In this document: in pieces, positions 11,816 through 24,112 of the stretch | Layout of the letters: each line of letters begins with the position of its first letter | Numbering within the stretch: the first letter of the stretch is position 1 | From: Crossaster papposus | Lineage: Eukaryota; Echinodermata; Asteroidea; Velatida; Solasteridae | Assembly (NCBI GenBank): GCA_037893245.1 | Contig: JBAIAA010000784.1 | Coordinates: 1,054,001 to 1,118,000 of the forward strand | Reading direction: 5' to 3' | Length of the DNA: 64,000 bases | Translations under genes and position numbers: made by a program | Notes under the pieces: generated by a model | Told to the model about the DNA's origin: nothing | The model's database searches: none | Seen by the model: the letters and a program-made list of their open reading frames with translations, nothing else

Positions 11816-12537
11816 ACAAGTTTTTGGTATGACATGAGGTACTCGACTCGGAGTGACAAAGTAGACACTTTCTTGGTCAGTACCCGAGAGTTTGGTTGAC
11901 CACAACCTCGGTCTGCTCAGGATAATTATTTCCTTGAAAGTGATTTCATTTTCATTACAAATAGTTACGCAGAGTGGTGCAGTGGGATCGTGATGGGCCC
12001 AGAGGCCCGAGGACCAAAACCTCGCTCTGCTAAAGAGGTATTTTTGCTTCACTGTTATTCAAATTTAATAATTATTTTAGAATGTTTTTAGAATGTCTGC
12101 TTTTATTTTGTTTGTTGTTTTTCTAAATTTACATGAGGCATGGTGGCGCAGTGGAAGCTTGCTGGGCCTATAACCCAGAGTGCCGAGGATCAAAACCCCG
12201 TTCTGCTGCTAATAAGTTTTTGGTATGACTTGAAGTACTCGACTCAGAGTGACAAAGTAGACCCTTTCTTGGTCAGTAACCGAGAGTTCGGATGATCACA
12301 ACCTCGGTCTGCTCAGGATAATTTTGTATTTGATAGGGATTTCATTTTCATTAAAAATAGTTACGCAGAGTAGTGCAGCGGGAGCGTGATGGGCCCATAG
12401 CCCAGAGGTCCGAGGACCAAAACCTCGCTTTGCTAACTAGGTATTTTTGCTTCACTGCTATTCACATTTAATAAATATTGTAGAATGTTTTTAAAATGTC
12501 TGCTTTCATTTTGTTTGCATTTTCTAAATTTACATGA

Positions 12538-12609
12538 GGCATAGTGGCGCAGTTGAAGCGTGCTGGGCCCATAACCCAGAGGTCCGAGGATCGAAACCTC
12601 GCTCTGCTA
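12538..12609 (+). tRNA. tRNA-iMet-like (CAT), type 2 copy L15
   Basis: Consensus body with leader variant TTTTTAAAATG, matched 6,392 bp downstream at 18930. Confidence 0.77.
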
Positions 12610-13338
12610 ACAAGTTTTTGGTATGACATGAGGTACTCGACTCGGAGTGACAAAGTAGACACTTTCTTGGTCAGTACCCGAGAGTTTGGTTGACCACAAC
12701 CTCGGTCTGCTCAGGATAATTATTTCCTTGAAAGTGATTTCATTTTCATTACAAATAGTTACGCAGAGTGGTGCAGTGGGATCGTGATGGGCCCATAACC
12801 CAGAGGCCCGAGGACCGAAACCTCGCTCTGCTAAAGAGGTATTTTTGCTTCACTGTTATTCAAATTTAATAATTATTTTAGAATGTTTTTAGAATGTCTG
12901 CTTTTATTTTGTTTGTTGTTTTTCTAAATTTACATGAGGCATGGTGGCGCAGTGGAAGCTTGCTGGGCCTATAACCCAGAGTGCCGAGGATCAAAACCTT
13001 GTTCTGCTGCTAATAAGTTTTTGGTATGACTTGAAGTACTCGACTCAGAGTGACAAAGTAGACCCTTTCTTGGTCAGTAACCGAGAGTTCGGATGATCAC
13101 AACCTCGGTCTGCTCAGGATAATTTTGTATTTGATAGGGATTTCATTTTCATTAAAAATAGTTACGCAGAGTAGTGCAGCGGGAGCGTGATGGGCCCATA
13201 GCCCAGAGGTCCGAGGACCAAAACCTCGCTTTGCTAACTAGGTATTTTTGCTTCACTGCTATTCACATTTAATACATATTGTAGAATGTTTTTAAAATGT
13301 CTGCTTTCATTTTGTTTGCATTTTCTAAATTTACATGA

Positions 13339-13410
13339 GGCATAGTGGCGCAGTTGAAGCGTGCTGGGCCCATAACCCAGAGGTCCGAGGATCGAAACCT
13401 CGCTCTGCTA
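13339..13410 (+). tRNA. tRNA-iMet-like (CAT), type 2 copy L16
   Basis: Consensus body with leader variant AATACATATTG, matched at 19731. Confidence 0.77.
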
Positions 13411-14132
13411 ACAAGTTTTTGGTATGACATGAGGTACTCGACTCGGAGTGACAAAGTAGACACTTTCTTGGTCAGTACCCGAGAGTTTGGTTGACCACAA
13501 CCTCGGTCTGCTCAGGATAATTATTTCCTTGAAAGTGATTTCATTTTCATTACAAATAGTTACGCAGAGTGGTGCAGTGGGATCGTGATGGGCCCAGAGG
13601 CCCGAGGACCAAAACCTCGCTCTGCTAAAGAGGTATTTTTGCTTCACTGTTATTCAAATTTAATAATTATTTTAGAATGTTTTTAGAATGTCTGCTTTTA
13701 TTTTGTTTGTTGTTTTTGTAAATTTACATGAGGCATGGTGGCGCAGTGGAAGCGTGCTGGGCCTATAACCCAGAGTGCCGAGGATCAAAACCTTGTTCTG
13801 CTGCTAATAAGTTTTTGGTATGACTTGAAGTACTCGACTCAGAGTGACAAAGTAGACCCTTTCTTGGTCAGTAACCGAGAGTTCGGATGATCACAACCTT
13901 GGTCTGCTCAGGATAATGTTGTATTTGATAGGGATTTCATTTTCATTAAAAATAGTTACGCAGAGTAGTGCAGCGGGAGCGTGATGGGCCCATAGCCCAG
14001 AAGTCCGAGGACCAAAACCTCGCTTTGCTAACTAGGTATTTTTGCTTCACTGCTATTCACATTTAATAAATATTGTAGAATGTTTTTAGAATGTCTGCTT
14101 TCATTTTGTTTGCATTTTCTAAATTTACATGA

Positions 14133-14204
14133 GGCATAGTGGCGCAGTTGAAGCGTGCTGGGCCCATAACCCAGAGGTCCGAGGATCGAAACCTCGCTCT
14201 GCTA
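14133..14204 (+). tRNA. tRNA-iMet-like (CAT), type 2 copy L17
   Basis: Consensus body; twin at 20525. Confidence 0.77.
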
Positions 14205-14926
14205 ACAAGTTTTTGGTATGACATGAGGTACTCGACTCGGAGTGACAAAGTAGACACTTTCTTGGTCAGTACCCGAGAGTTTGGTTGACCACAACCTCGG
14301 TCTGCTCAGGATAATTATTTCCTTGAAAGTGATTTCATTTTCATTACAAATAGTTACGCAGAGTGGTGCAGTGGGATCGTGATGGGCCCAGAGGCCCGAG
14401 GACCAAAACCTCGCTCTGCTAAAGAGGTATTTTTGCTTCACTGTTATTCAAATTTAATAATTATTTTAGAATGTTTTTAGAATGTCTGCTTTTATTTTGT
14501 TTGTTGTTTTTCTAAATTTACATGAGGCATGGTGGCGCAGTGGAAGCTTGCTGGGCCTATAACCCAGAGTGCCGAGGATCAAAACCTCGTTCTGCTGCTA
14601 ATACGTTGTTGGTATGACTTGAAGTACTCGACTCAGAGTGACAAAGTAGACCCTTTCTTGGTCAGTAACCGAGAGTTCGGATGATCACAACCTCGGTCTG
14701 CTCAGGATAATTTTGTATTTGATAGGGATTTCATTTTCATTAAAAATAGTTACGCAGAGTAGTGCAGCGGGAGCGTGATGGGCCCATAGCCCAGAGGTCC
14801 GAGGACCAAAACCTCGCTTTGCTAACTAGGTATTTTTGCTTCACTGCTATTCACATTTAATAAATATTGTAGAATGTTTTTAGAATGTCTGCTTTCATTT
14901 TGTTTGCATTTTCTAAATTTACATGA

Positions 14927-14998
14927 GGCATAATGGCGCAGTTGAAGCGTGCTGGGCCCATAACCCAGAGGTCCGAGGATCGAAACCTCGCTCTGCTA
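14927..14998 (+). tRNA. tRNA-iMet-like (CAT), type 2 copy L18
   Basis: The acceptor 5' strand ends GGCATAA, which breaks pair 7:66 and weakens the fold. Twin at 21319. Confidence 0.7.
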
Positions 14999-15727
14999 AC
15001 AAGTTTTTGGTATGACATGAGGTACTCGACTCGGAGTGACAAAGTAGACACTTTCTTGGTCAGTACCCGAGAGTTTGGTTGACCACAACCTCGGTCTGCT
15101 CAGGATAATTATTTCCTTGAAAGTGATTTCATTTTCATTACAAATAGTTACGCAGAGTGGTGCAGTGGGATCGTGATGGGCCCATAACCCAGAGGCCCGA
15201 GGACCGAAACGTCGCTCTGCTAAAGAGGTATTTTTGCTTCACTGTTATTCAAATTTAATAATTATTTAAGAATGTTTTTAGAATGTCTGCTTTTATTTTG
15301 TTTGTTGTTTTTCTAAATTTACATGAGGCATGGTGGCGCAGTGGAAGCTTGCTGGGCCTATAACCCAGAGTGCCGAGGATCAAAACCTTGTTCTGCTGCT
15401 AATAAGTTTTTGGTATGACTTGAAGTACTCGACTCAGAGTGACAAAGTAGACCCTTTCTTGGTCAGTAACCGAGAGTTCGGATGATCACAACCTCGGTCT
15501 GCTCAGGATAATGTTGTATTTGATAGGGATTTCATTTTCATTAAAAATAGTTACGCAGAGTAGTGCAGCGGGAGCGTGATGGGCCCATAGCCCAGAGGTC
15601 CGAGGACCAAAACCTCGCTTTGCTAACTAGGTATTTTTGCTTCACTGCTATTCACATTTAATAAATATTGTAGAATGTTTTTAGAATGTCTGCTTTCATT
15701 TTGTTTGCATTTTCTAAATTTACATGG

Positions 15728-15799
15728 GGCATAGTGGCGCAGTTGAAGCGTGCTGGGCCCATAATCCAGAGGTCCGAGGATTGAAACCTCGCTCTGCTA
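15728..15799 (+). tRNA. tRNA-iMet-like (CAT), type 2 copy L19 (diverged)
   Basis: The 3' anticodon stem reads TCCAG (G:T pair), the T-loop is ATTGAAA, and the trailer is GTTGTTGG, so the nearby T5 stop is lost. Twin at 22120. Confidence 0.62.
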
Positions 15800-16528
15800 A
15801 CAAGTTGTTGGTATGACATGAGGTACTCGACTCGGAGTGACAAAGTAGACACTTTCTTGGTCAGTACCCGAGAGTTTGGTTGACCACAACCTCGGTCTGC
15901 TCAGGATAATTATTTCCTTGAAAGTGATTTCATTTTCATTACAAATAGTTACGCAGAGTGGTGCAGTGGGATCGTGATGGGCCCATAACCCAGAGGCCCG
16001 AGGACCGAAACCTCGCTCTGCTAAAGAGGTATTTTTGCTTCACTGTTATTCAAATTTAATAATTATTTTAGAATGTTCTTAGAATGTCTGCTTTTATTTT
16101 GTTTGTTGTTTTTCAAAATTTACATGAGGCATGGTGGCGCAGTGGAAGCTTGCTGGGCCTATAACCCAGTGTGCCGAGGATCAAAACCTCGTTCTGCTGC
16201 TAATAAGTTTTTGGTATGACTTGAAGTACTCGACTCAGAGTGACAAAGTAGACCCTTTCTTGGTCAGTAACCGAGAGTTCGGATGATCACAACCTCGGTC
16301 TGCTCAGGATAATTTTGTATTTGATAGGGATTTCATTTTCATTAAAAATAGTTACGCAGAGTAGTGCAGCGGGAGCGTGATGGGCCCATAGCCCAGAGGT
16401 CCGAGGACCAAAACCTCGCTTTGCTAACTAGGTATTTTTGCTTCACTGCTATTCACATTTAATAAATATTGTAGAATGTTTTTAGAATGTCTGCTTTCAT
16501 TTTGTTTGCATTTTCTAAATTTACATGA

Positions 16529-16600
16529 GGCATAGTGGCGCAGTTGAAGCGTGCTGGGGCCATAACCCAGAGGTCCGAGGATCGAAACCTCGCTCTGCTA
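16529..16600 (+). tRNA. tRNA-iMet-like (CAT), type 2 copy L20
   Basis: Loop position 32 is changed, giving GCCATAA. The anticodon itself is kept. Twin at 22921. Confidence 0.7.
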
Positions 16601-17322
16601 ACAAGTTTTTGGTATGACATGAGGTACTCGACTCGGAGTGACAAAGTAGACACTTTCTTGGTCAGTACCCGAGAGTTTGGTTGACCACAACCTCGGTCTG
16701 CTCAGGATAATTATTTCCTTGAAAGTGATTTCATTTTCATTACAAATAGTTACGCAGAGTGGTGCAGTGGGATCGTGATGGGCCCAGAGGCCCGAGGACC
16801 AAAACCTCGCTCTGCTAAAGAGGTATTTTTGCTTCACTGTTATTCAAATTTAATAACTATTTTATAATGTTTTTAGAATGTCTGCTTTTATTTTGTTTGT
16901 TGTTTTTCTAAATTTACATGAGGCATGGTGGCGCAGTGGAAGCTTGCTGGGCCTATAACCCAGAGTGCCGAGGATCAAAACCTCGCTCTGCTGCTAATAA
17001 GTTTTGGGTATGACTTGAAGTACTCGACTCAGAGTGACAAAGTAGACCCTTTCTTGGTCAGTAACCGAGAGTTCGGATGATCACAACCTCGGTCTGCTCA
17101 GGATAATTTTGTATTTGATAGGGATTTCATTTTCATTAAAAATAGTTACGCATAGTGGTGCAGTGGAAGCGTGATGGGCCCATAACCCAGAGGTCCGAGG
17201 ACCAAAACCTCGCTTTGCTAACGAGGTATTTTTGTTTCACTGCTATTCACATTTAATAAATATTGTAGAATGTTTTTAGAATGTCTGCTTTCATTTTGTT
17301 TGCATTTTCTAAATTTACATGA

Positions 17323-17394
17323 GGCATAGTGGCGCAGTTGAAGCGTGCTGGGCCCATAACCCAGAGGTCCGAGGATCGAAACCTCGCTCTGCTA
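17323..17394 (+). tRNA. tRNA-iMet-like (CAT), type 2 copy L21
   Basis: Consensus body. The type-1 unit just upstream is atypical: it reads CGCATAG and has the CCCATAA loop. Confidence 0.77.
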
Positions 17395-18128
17395 ACAAGT
17401 TTTTGGTATGACATGAGGTACTCGACTCGGAGTGACAAAGTAGACACTTTCTTGGTCAGTACCCGAGAGTTTGGTTGACCACAACCTCGGTCTGCTCAGG
17501 ATAATTATTTCCTTGAAAGTGATTACATTTTCATTACAAATAGTTACGCAGAGTGGTGCAGTGGGATCGTGATGGGCCCATAACCCAGAGGCCCGAGGAC
17601 CGAAAACTCGCTCTGCTAAAGAGGTATTTTTGCTTCACTGTTATTCAAATTTAATAATTATTTTAGAATGTTTTTAGAATGTCTGCTTTTATTTTGTTTG
17701 TTGTTTTTCTAAATTTACATGAGGCATGGTGGCGCAGTGGAAGCTTGCTGGGCCTATAACCCAGAGTGCCGAGGATCAAAACCTCGTTCTGCTGCTAATA
17801 AGTTTTTGGTATGACTTGAAGTATGGTACTCGACTCAGAGTGACAAAGTAGACCCTTTCTTGGTCAGTAACCGAGAGTTCGGATGATCACAACCTCGGTC
17901 TGCTCAGGATAATTTTGTATTTGATAGGGATTTCATTTTCATTAAAAATAGTTACGCAGAGTAGTGCAGCGGGAGCGTGATGGGCCCATAGCCCAGAGGT
18001 CCGAGGACCAAAACCTCGCTTTGCTAACTAGGTATTTTTGCTTCACTGCTATTCACATTTAATAAATATTGTAGAATGTTTTTAGAATGTCTGCTTTCAT
18101 TTTGTTTGCATTTTCTAAATTTACATGA

Positions 18129-18200
18129 GGCATAGTGGCGCAGTTGAAGCGTGCTGGGCCCATAACCCAGAGGTCCGAGGATCGAAACCTCGCTCTGCTA
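18129..18200 (+). tRNA. tRNA-iMet-like (CAT), type 2 copy L22
   Basis: Twin of 10943 at a distance of 7,186 bp. Confidence 0.77.
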
Positions 18201-18929
18201 ACAAGTTTTTGGTATGACATGAGGTACTCGACTCGGAGTGACAAAGTAGACACTTTCTTGGTCAGTACCCGAGAGTTTGGTTGACCACAACCTCGGTCTG
18301 CACAGGATAATTATTTCCTTGAAAGTGATTTCATTTTCATTACAAATAGTTACGCAGAGTGGTGCAGTGGGATCGTGATGGGCCCATAACCCAGAGGCCC
18401 GAGGACCGAAACCTCGCTCTGCTAAAAAGGTATTTTTGCTTCACTGTTATTCAAATTTAATAATTATTTTAGAATGTTTTTAGAATGTCTGCTTTTATTT
18501 TGTTTGTTGTTTTTCTAAATTTACATGAGGCATGGTGGCGCAGTGGAAGCTTGCTGGGCCTATAACCCAGAGTGCCGAGGATCAAAACCCCGTTCTGCTG
18601 CTAATAAGTTTTTGGTATGACTTGAAGTACTCGACTCAGAGTGACAAAGTAGACCCTTTCTTGGTCAGTAACCGAGAGTTCGGATGATCACAACCTCGGT
18701 CTGCTCAGGATAATTTTGTATTTGATAGGGATTTCATTTTCATTAAAAATAGTTACGCAGAGTAGTGCAGCGGGAGCGTGATGGGCCCATAGCCCAGAGG
18801 TCCGAGGACCAAAACCTCGCTTTGCTAACTAGGTATTTTTGCTTCACTGCTATTCACATTTAATAAATATTGTAGAATGTTTTTAAAATGTCTGCTTTCA
18901 TTTTGTTTGCATTTTCTAAATTTACATGA

Positions 18930-19001
18930 GGCATAGTGGCGCAGTTGAAGCGTGCTGGGCCCATAACCCAGAGGTCCGAGGATCGAAACCTCGCTCTGCT
19001 A
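18930..19001 (+). tRNA. tRNA-iMet-like (CAT), type 2 copy L23
   Basis: Twin of 12538 at 6,392 bp; the change in offset from 7,186 bp marks the period lost in the second duplicate. Confidence 0.77.
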
Positions 19002-19730
19002 ACAAGTTTTTGGTATGACATGAGGTACTCGACTCGGAGTGACAAAGTAGACACTTTCTTGGTCAGTACCCGAGAGTTTGGTTGACCACAACCTCGGTCT
19101 GCTCAGGATAATTATTTCCTTGAAAGTGATTTCATTTTCATTACAAATAGTTACGCAGAGTGGTGCAGTGGGATCGTGATGGGCCCATAACCCAGAGGCC
19201 CGAGGACCGAAACCTCGCTCTGCTAAAGAGGTATTTTTGCTTCACTGTTATTCAAATTTAATAATTATTTTAGAATGTTTTTAGAATGTCTGCTTTTATT
19301 TTGTTTGTTGTTTTTCTAAATTTACATGAGGCATGGTGGCGCAGTGGAAGCTTGCTGGGCCTATAACCCAGAGTGCCGAGGATCAAAACCTTGTTCTGCT
19401 GCTAATAAGTTTTTGGTATGACTTGAAGTACTCGACTCAGAGTGACAAAGTAGACCCTTTCTTGGTCAGTAACCGAGAGTTCGGATGATCACAACCTCGG
19501 TCTGCTCAGGATAATTTTGTATTTGATAGGGATTTCATTTTCATTAAAAATAGTTACGCAGAGTAGTGCAGCGGGAGCGTGATGGGCCCATAGCCCAGAG
19601 GTCCGAGGACCAAAACCTCGCTTTGCTAACTAGGTATTTTTGCTTCACTGCTATTCACATTTAATACATATTGTAGAATGTTTTTAAAATGTCTGCTTTC
19701 ATTTTGTTTGCATTTTCTAAATTTACATGA

Positions 19731-19802
19731 GGCATAGTGGCGCAGTTGAAGCGTGCTGGGCCCATAACCCAGAGGTCCGAGGATCGAAACCTCGCTCTGC
19801 TA
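19731..19802 (+). tRNA. tRNA-iMet-like (CAT), type 2 copy L24
   Basis: Twin of 13339. Confidence 0.77.
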
Positions 19803-20524
19803 ACAAGTTTTTGGTATGACATGAGGTACTCGACTCGGAGTGACAAAGTAGACACTTTCTTGGTCAGTACCCGAGAGTTTGGTTGACCACAACCTCGGTC
19901 TGCTCAGGATAATTATTTCCTTGAAAGTGATTTCATTTTCATTACAAATAGTTACGCAGAGTGGTGCAGTGGGATCGTGATGGGCCCAGAGGCCCGAGGA
20001 CCAAAACCTCGCTCTGCTAAAGAGGTATTTTTGCTTCACTGTTATTCAAATTTAATAATTATTTTAGAATGTTTTTAGAATGTCTGCTTTTATTTTGTTT
20101 GTTGTTTTTGTAAATTTACATGAGGCATGGTGGCGCAGTGGAAGCGTGCTGGGCCTATAACCCAGAGTGCCGAGGATCAAAACCTTGTTCTGCTGCTAAT
20201 AAGTTTTTGGTATGACTTGAAGTACTCGACTCAGAGTGACAAAGTAGACCCTTTCTTGGTCAGTAACCGAGAGTTCGGATGATCACAACCTTGGTCTGCT
20301 CAGGATAATGTTGTATTTGATAGGGATTTCATTTTCATTAAAAATAGTTACGCAGAGTAGTGCAGCGGGAGCGTGATGGGCCCATAGCCCAGAAGTCCGA
20401 GGACCAAAACCTCGCTTTGCTAACTAGGTATTTTTGCTTCACTGCTATTCACATTTAATAAATATTGTAGAATGTTTTTAGAATGTCTGCTTTCATTTTG
20501 TTTGCATTTTCTAAATTTACATGA

Positions 20525-20596
20525 GGCATAGTGGCGCAGTTGAAGCGTGCTGGGCCCATAACCCAGAGGTCCGAGGATCGAAACCTCGCTCTGCTA
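20525..20596 (+). tRNA. tRNA-iMet-like (CAT), type 2 copy L25
   Basis: Twin of 14133. Confidence 0.77.
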
Positions 20597-21318
20597 ACAA
20601 GTTTTTGGTATGACATGAGGTACTCGACTCGGAGTGACAAAGTAGACACTTTCTTGGTCAGTACCCGAGAGTTTGGTTGACCACAACCTCGGTCTGCTCA
20701 GGATAATTATTTCCTTGAAAGTGATTTCATTTTCATTACAAATAGTTACGCAGAGTGGTGCAGTGGGATCGTGATGGGCCCAGAGGCCCGAGGACCAAAA
20801 CCTCGCTCTGCTAAAGAGGTATTTTTGCTTCACTGTTATTCAAATTTAATAATTATTTTAGAATGTTTTTAGAATGTCTGCTTTTATTTTGTTTGTTGTT
20901 TTTCTAAATTTACATGAGGCATGGTGGCGCAGTGGAAGCTTGCTGGGCCTATAACCCAGAGTGCCGAGGATCAAAACCTCGTTCTGCTGCTAATACGTTG
21001 TTGGTATGACTTGAAGTACTCGACTCAGAGTGACAAAGTAGACCCTTTCTTGGTCAGTAACCGAGAGTTCGGATGATCACAACCTCGGTCTGCTCAGGAT
21101 AATTTTGTATTTGATAGGGATTTCATTTTCATTAAAAATAGTTACGCAGAGTAGTGCAGCGGGAGCGTGATGGGCCCATAGCCCAGAGGTCCGAGGACCA
21201 AAACCTCGCTTTGCTAACTAGGTATTTTTGCTTCACTGCTATTCACATTTAATAAATATTGTAGAATGTTTTTAGAATGTCTGCTTTCATTTTGTTTGCA
21301 TTTTCTAAATTTACATGA

Positions 21319-21390
21319 GGCATAATGGCGCAGTTGAAGCGTGCTGGGCCCATAACCCAGAGGTCCGAGGATCGAAACCTCGCTCTGCTA
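21319..21390 (+). tRNA. tRNA-iMet-like (CAT), type 2 copy L26
   Basis: Twin of 14927 with the same broken 7:66 pair. Confidence 0.7.
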
Positions 21391-22119
21391 ACAAGTTTTT
21401 GGTATGACATGAGGTACTCGACTCGGAGTGACAAAGTAGACACTTTCTTGGTCAGTACCCGAGAGTTTGGTTGACCACAACCTCGGTCTGCTCAGGATAA
21501 TTATTTCCTTGAAAGTGATTTCATTTTCATTACAAATAGTTACGCAGAGTGGTGCAGTGGGATCGTGATGGGCCCATAACCCAGAGGCCCGAGGACCGAA
21601 ACGTCGCTCTGCTAAAGAGGTATTTTTGCTTCACTGTTATTCAAATTTAATAATTATTTAAGAATGTTTTTAGAATGTCTGCTTTTATTTTGTTTGTTGT
21701 TTTTCTAAATTTACATGAGGCATGGTGGCGCAGTGGAAGCTTGCTGGGCCTATAACCCAGAGTGCCGAGGATCAAAACCTTGTTCTGCTGCTAATAAGTT
21801 TTTGGTATGACTTGAAGTACTCGACTCAGAGTGACAAAGTAGACCCTTTCTTGGTCAGTAACCGAGAGTTCGGATGATCACAACCTCGGTCTGCTCAGGA
21901 TAATGTTGTATTTGATAGGGATTTCATTTTCATTAAAAATAGTTACGCAGAGTAGTGCAGCGGGAGCGTGATGGGCCCATAGCCCAGAGGTCCGAGGACC
22001 AAAACCTCGCTTTGCTAACTAGGTATTTTTGCTTCACTGCTATTCACATTTAATAAATATTGTAGAATGTTTTTAGAATGTCTGCTTTCATTTTGTTTGC
22101 ATTTTCTAAATTTACATGG

Positions 22120-22191
22120 GGCATAGTGGCGCAGTTGAAGCGTGCTGGGCCCATAATCCAGAGGTCCGAGGATTGAAACCTCGCTCTGCTA
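22120..22191 (+). tRNA. tRNA-iMet-like (CAT), type 2 copy L27 (diverged)
   Basis: Twin of 15728, again without the close T5 run. Confidence 0.62.
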
Positions 22192-22920
22192 ACAAGTTGT
22201 TGGTATGACATGAGGTACTCGACTCGGAGTGACAAAGTAGACACTTTCTTGGTCAGTACCCGAGAGTTTGGTTGACCACAACCTCGGTCTGCTCAGGATA
22301 ATTATTTCCTTGAAAGTGATTTCATTTTCATTACAAATAGTTACGCAGAGTGGTGCAGTGGGATCGTGATGGGCCCATAACCCAGAGGCCCGAGGACCGA
22401 AACCTCGCTCTGCTAAAGAGGTATTTTTGCTTCACTGTTATTCAAATTTAATAATTATTTTAGAATGTTCTTAGAATGTCTGCTTTTATTTTGTTTGTTG
22501 TTTTTCAAAATTTACATGAGGCATGGTGGCGCAGTGGAAGCTTGCTGGGCCTATAACCCAGTGTGCCGAGGATCAAAACCTCGTTCTGCTGCTAATAAGT
22601 TTTTGGTATGACTTGAAGTACTCGACTCAGAGTGACAAAGTAGACCCTTTCTTGGTCAGTAACCGAGAGTTCGGATGATCACAACCTCGGTCTGCTCAGG
22701 ATAATTTTGTATTTGATAGGGATTTCATTTTCATTAAAAATAGTTACGCAGAGTAGTGCAGCGGGAGCGTGATGGGCCCATAGCCCAGAGGTCCGAGGAC
22801 CAAAACCTCGCTTTGCTAACTAGGTATTTTTGCTTCACTGCTATTCACATTTAATAAATATTGTAGAATGTTTTTAGAATGTCTGCTTTCATTTTGTTTG
22901 CATTTTCTAAATTTACATGA

Positions 22921-22992
22921 GGCATAGTGGCGCAGTTGAAGCGTGCTGGGGCCATAACCCAGAGGTCCGAGGATCGAAACCTCGCTCTGCTA
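22921..22992 (+). tRNA. tRNA-iMet-like (CAT), type 2 copy L28
   Basis: Twin of 16529 with the GCCATAA loop. Confidence 0.7.
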
Positions 22993-23714
22993 ACAAGTTT
23001 TTGGTATGACATGAGGTACTCGACTCGGAGTGACAAAGTAGACACTTTCTTGGTCAGTACCCGAGAGTTTGGTTGACCACAACCTCGGTCTGCTCAGGAT
23101 AATTATTTCCTTGAAAGTGATTTCATTTTCATTACAAATAGTTACGCAGAGTGGTGCAGTGGGATCGTGATGGGCCCAGAGGCCCGAGGACCAAAACCTC
23201 GCTCTGCTAAAGAGGTATTTTTGCTTCACTGTTATTCAAATTTAATAACTATTTTATAATGTTTTTAGAATGTCTGCTTTTATTTTGTTTGTTGTTTTTC
23301 TAAATTTACATGAGGCATGGTGGCGCAGTGGAAGCTTGCTGGGCCTATAACCCAGAGTGCCGAGGATCAAAACCTCGCTCTGCTGCTAATAAGTTTTGGG
23401 TATGACTTGAAGTACTCGACTCAGAGTGACAAAGTAGACCCTTTCTTGGTCAGTAACCGAGAGTTCGGATGATCACAACCTCGGTCTGCTCAGGATAATT
23501 TTGTATTTGATAGGGATTTCATTTTCATTAAAAATAGTTACGCATAGTGGTGCAGTGGAAGCGTGATGGGCCCATAACCCAGAGGTCCGAGGACCAAAAC
23601 CTCGCTTTGCTAACGAGGTATTTTTGTTTCACTGCTATTCACATTTAATAAATATTGTAGAATGTTTTTAGAATGTCTGCTTTCATTTTGTTTGCATTTT
23701 CTAAATTTACATGA

Positions 23715-23786
23715 GGCATAGTGGCGCAGTTGAAGCGTGCTGGGCCCATAACCCAGAGGTCCGAGGATCGAAACCTCGCTCTGCTA
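23715..23786 (+). tRNA. tRNA-iMet-like (CAT), type 2 copy L29
   Basis: Twin of 17323 and the last regular period of the left arm. The units beyond it diverge. Confidence 0.77.
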
Positions 23787-23938
23787 ACAAGTTTTTGGTA
23801 TGACATGAGGTACTCGACTCGGAGTGACAAAGTAGACACTTTCTTGGTCAGTACCCGAGAGTTTGGTTGACCACAACCTCGGTCTGCTCAGGATAATTAT
23901 TTCCTTGAAAGTGATTTCATTTTCATTAAAAATAGGTA

Positions 23939-24010
23939 CGCAGAGGGGTGCAGTGGGAGCGTGCTGGGCCTATAACCCAGAGGTTCGAGGACCAAATCTT
24001 TGCTCTGCTG
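23939..24010 (+). tRNA. Edge unit, type-3-like with TAT anticodon
   Basis: The penultimate unit. Its anticodon arm is CTGGG-CCTATAA-CCCAG in a CGCAGAG (type 1/3) acceptor context, and the T arm is CGAGG-ACCAAAT-CTTTG. It combines marks of types 3 and 4, as expected at an array edge that escapes homogenisation. Confidence 0.5.
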
Positions 24011-24112
24011 AAGAGGTATTTTTGCTTCACTGTTATTCAAATTTTATAAAATTTTTAGAATGTTTTTAGAATGTCTGTTTTCATTTTGTTTGCTGTTTCT
24101 CAAATTACATGA

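Larger units (their letters stand above)
10300..23900 (+). repeat. About 7.19-kb segmental tandem duplicate inside the left arm
   Basis: Private variants in copy 1 (about 10.3-17.5 kb) recur in order in copy 2 (about 17.5-23.9 kb). The offset is 7,186 bp at the start and 6,392 bp from 12538 onward, so copy 2 lacks one period of about 795 bp. Boundaries are approximate. Confidence 0.85.

Noticed and set aside
176-23839. Recurring open frames of 60-84 codons across both arrays
   Set aside because: They are antisense or sense readings through tRNA units and spacers, repeat with the period, and have no protein features.
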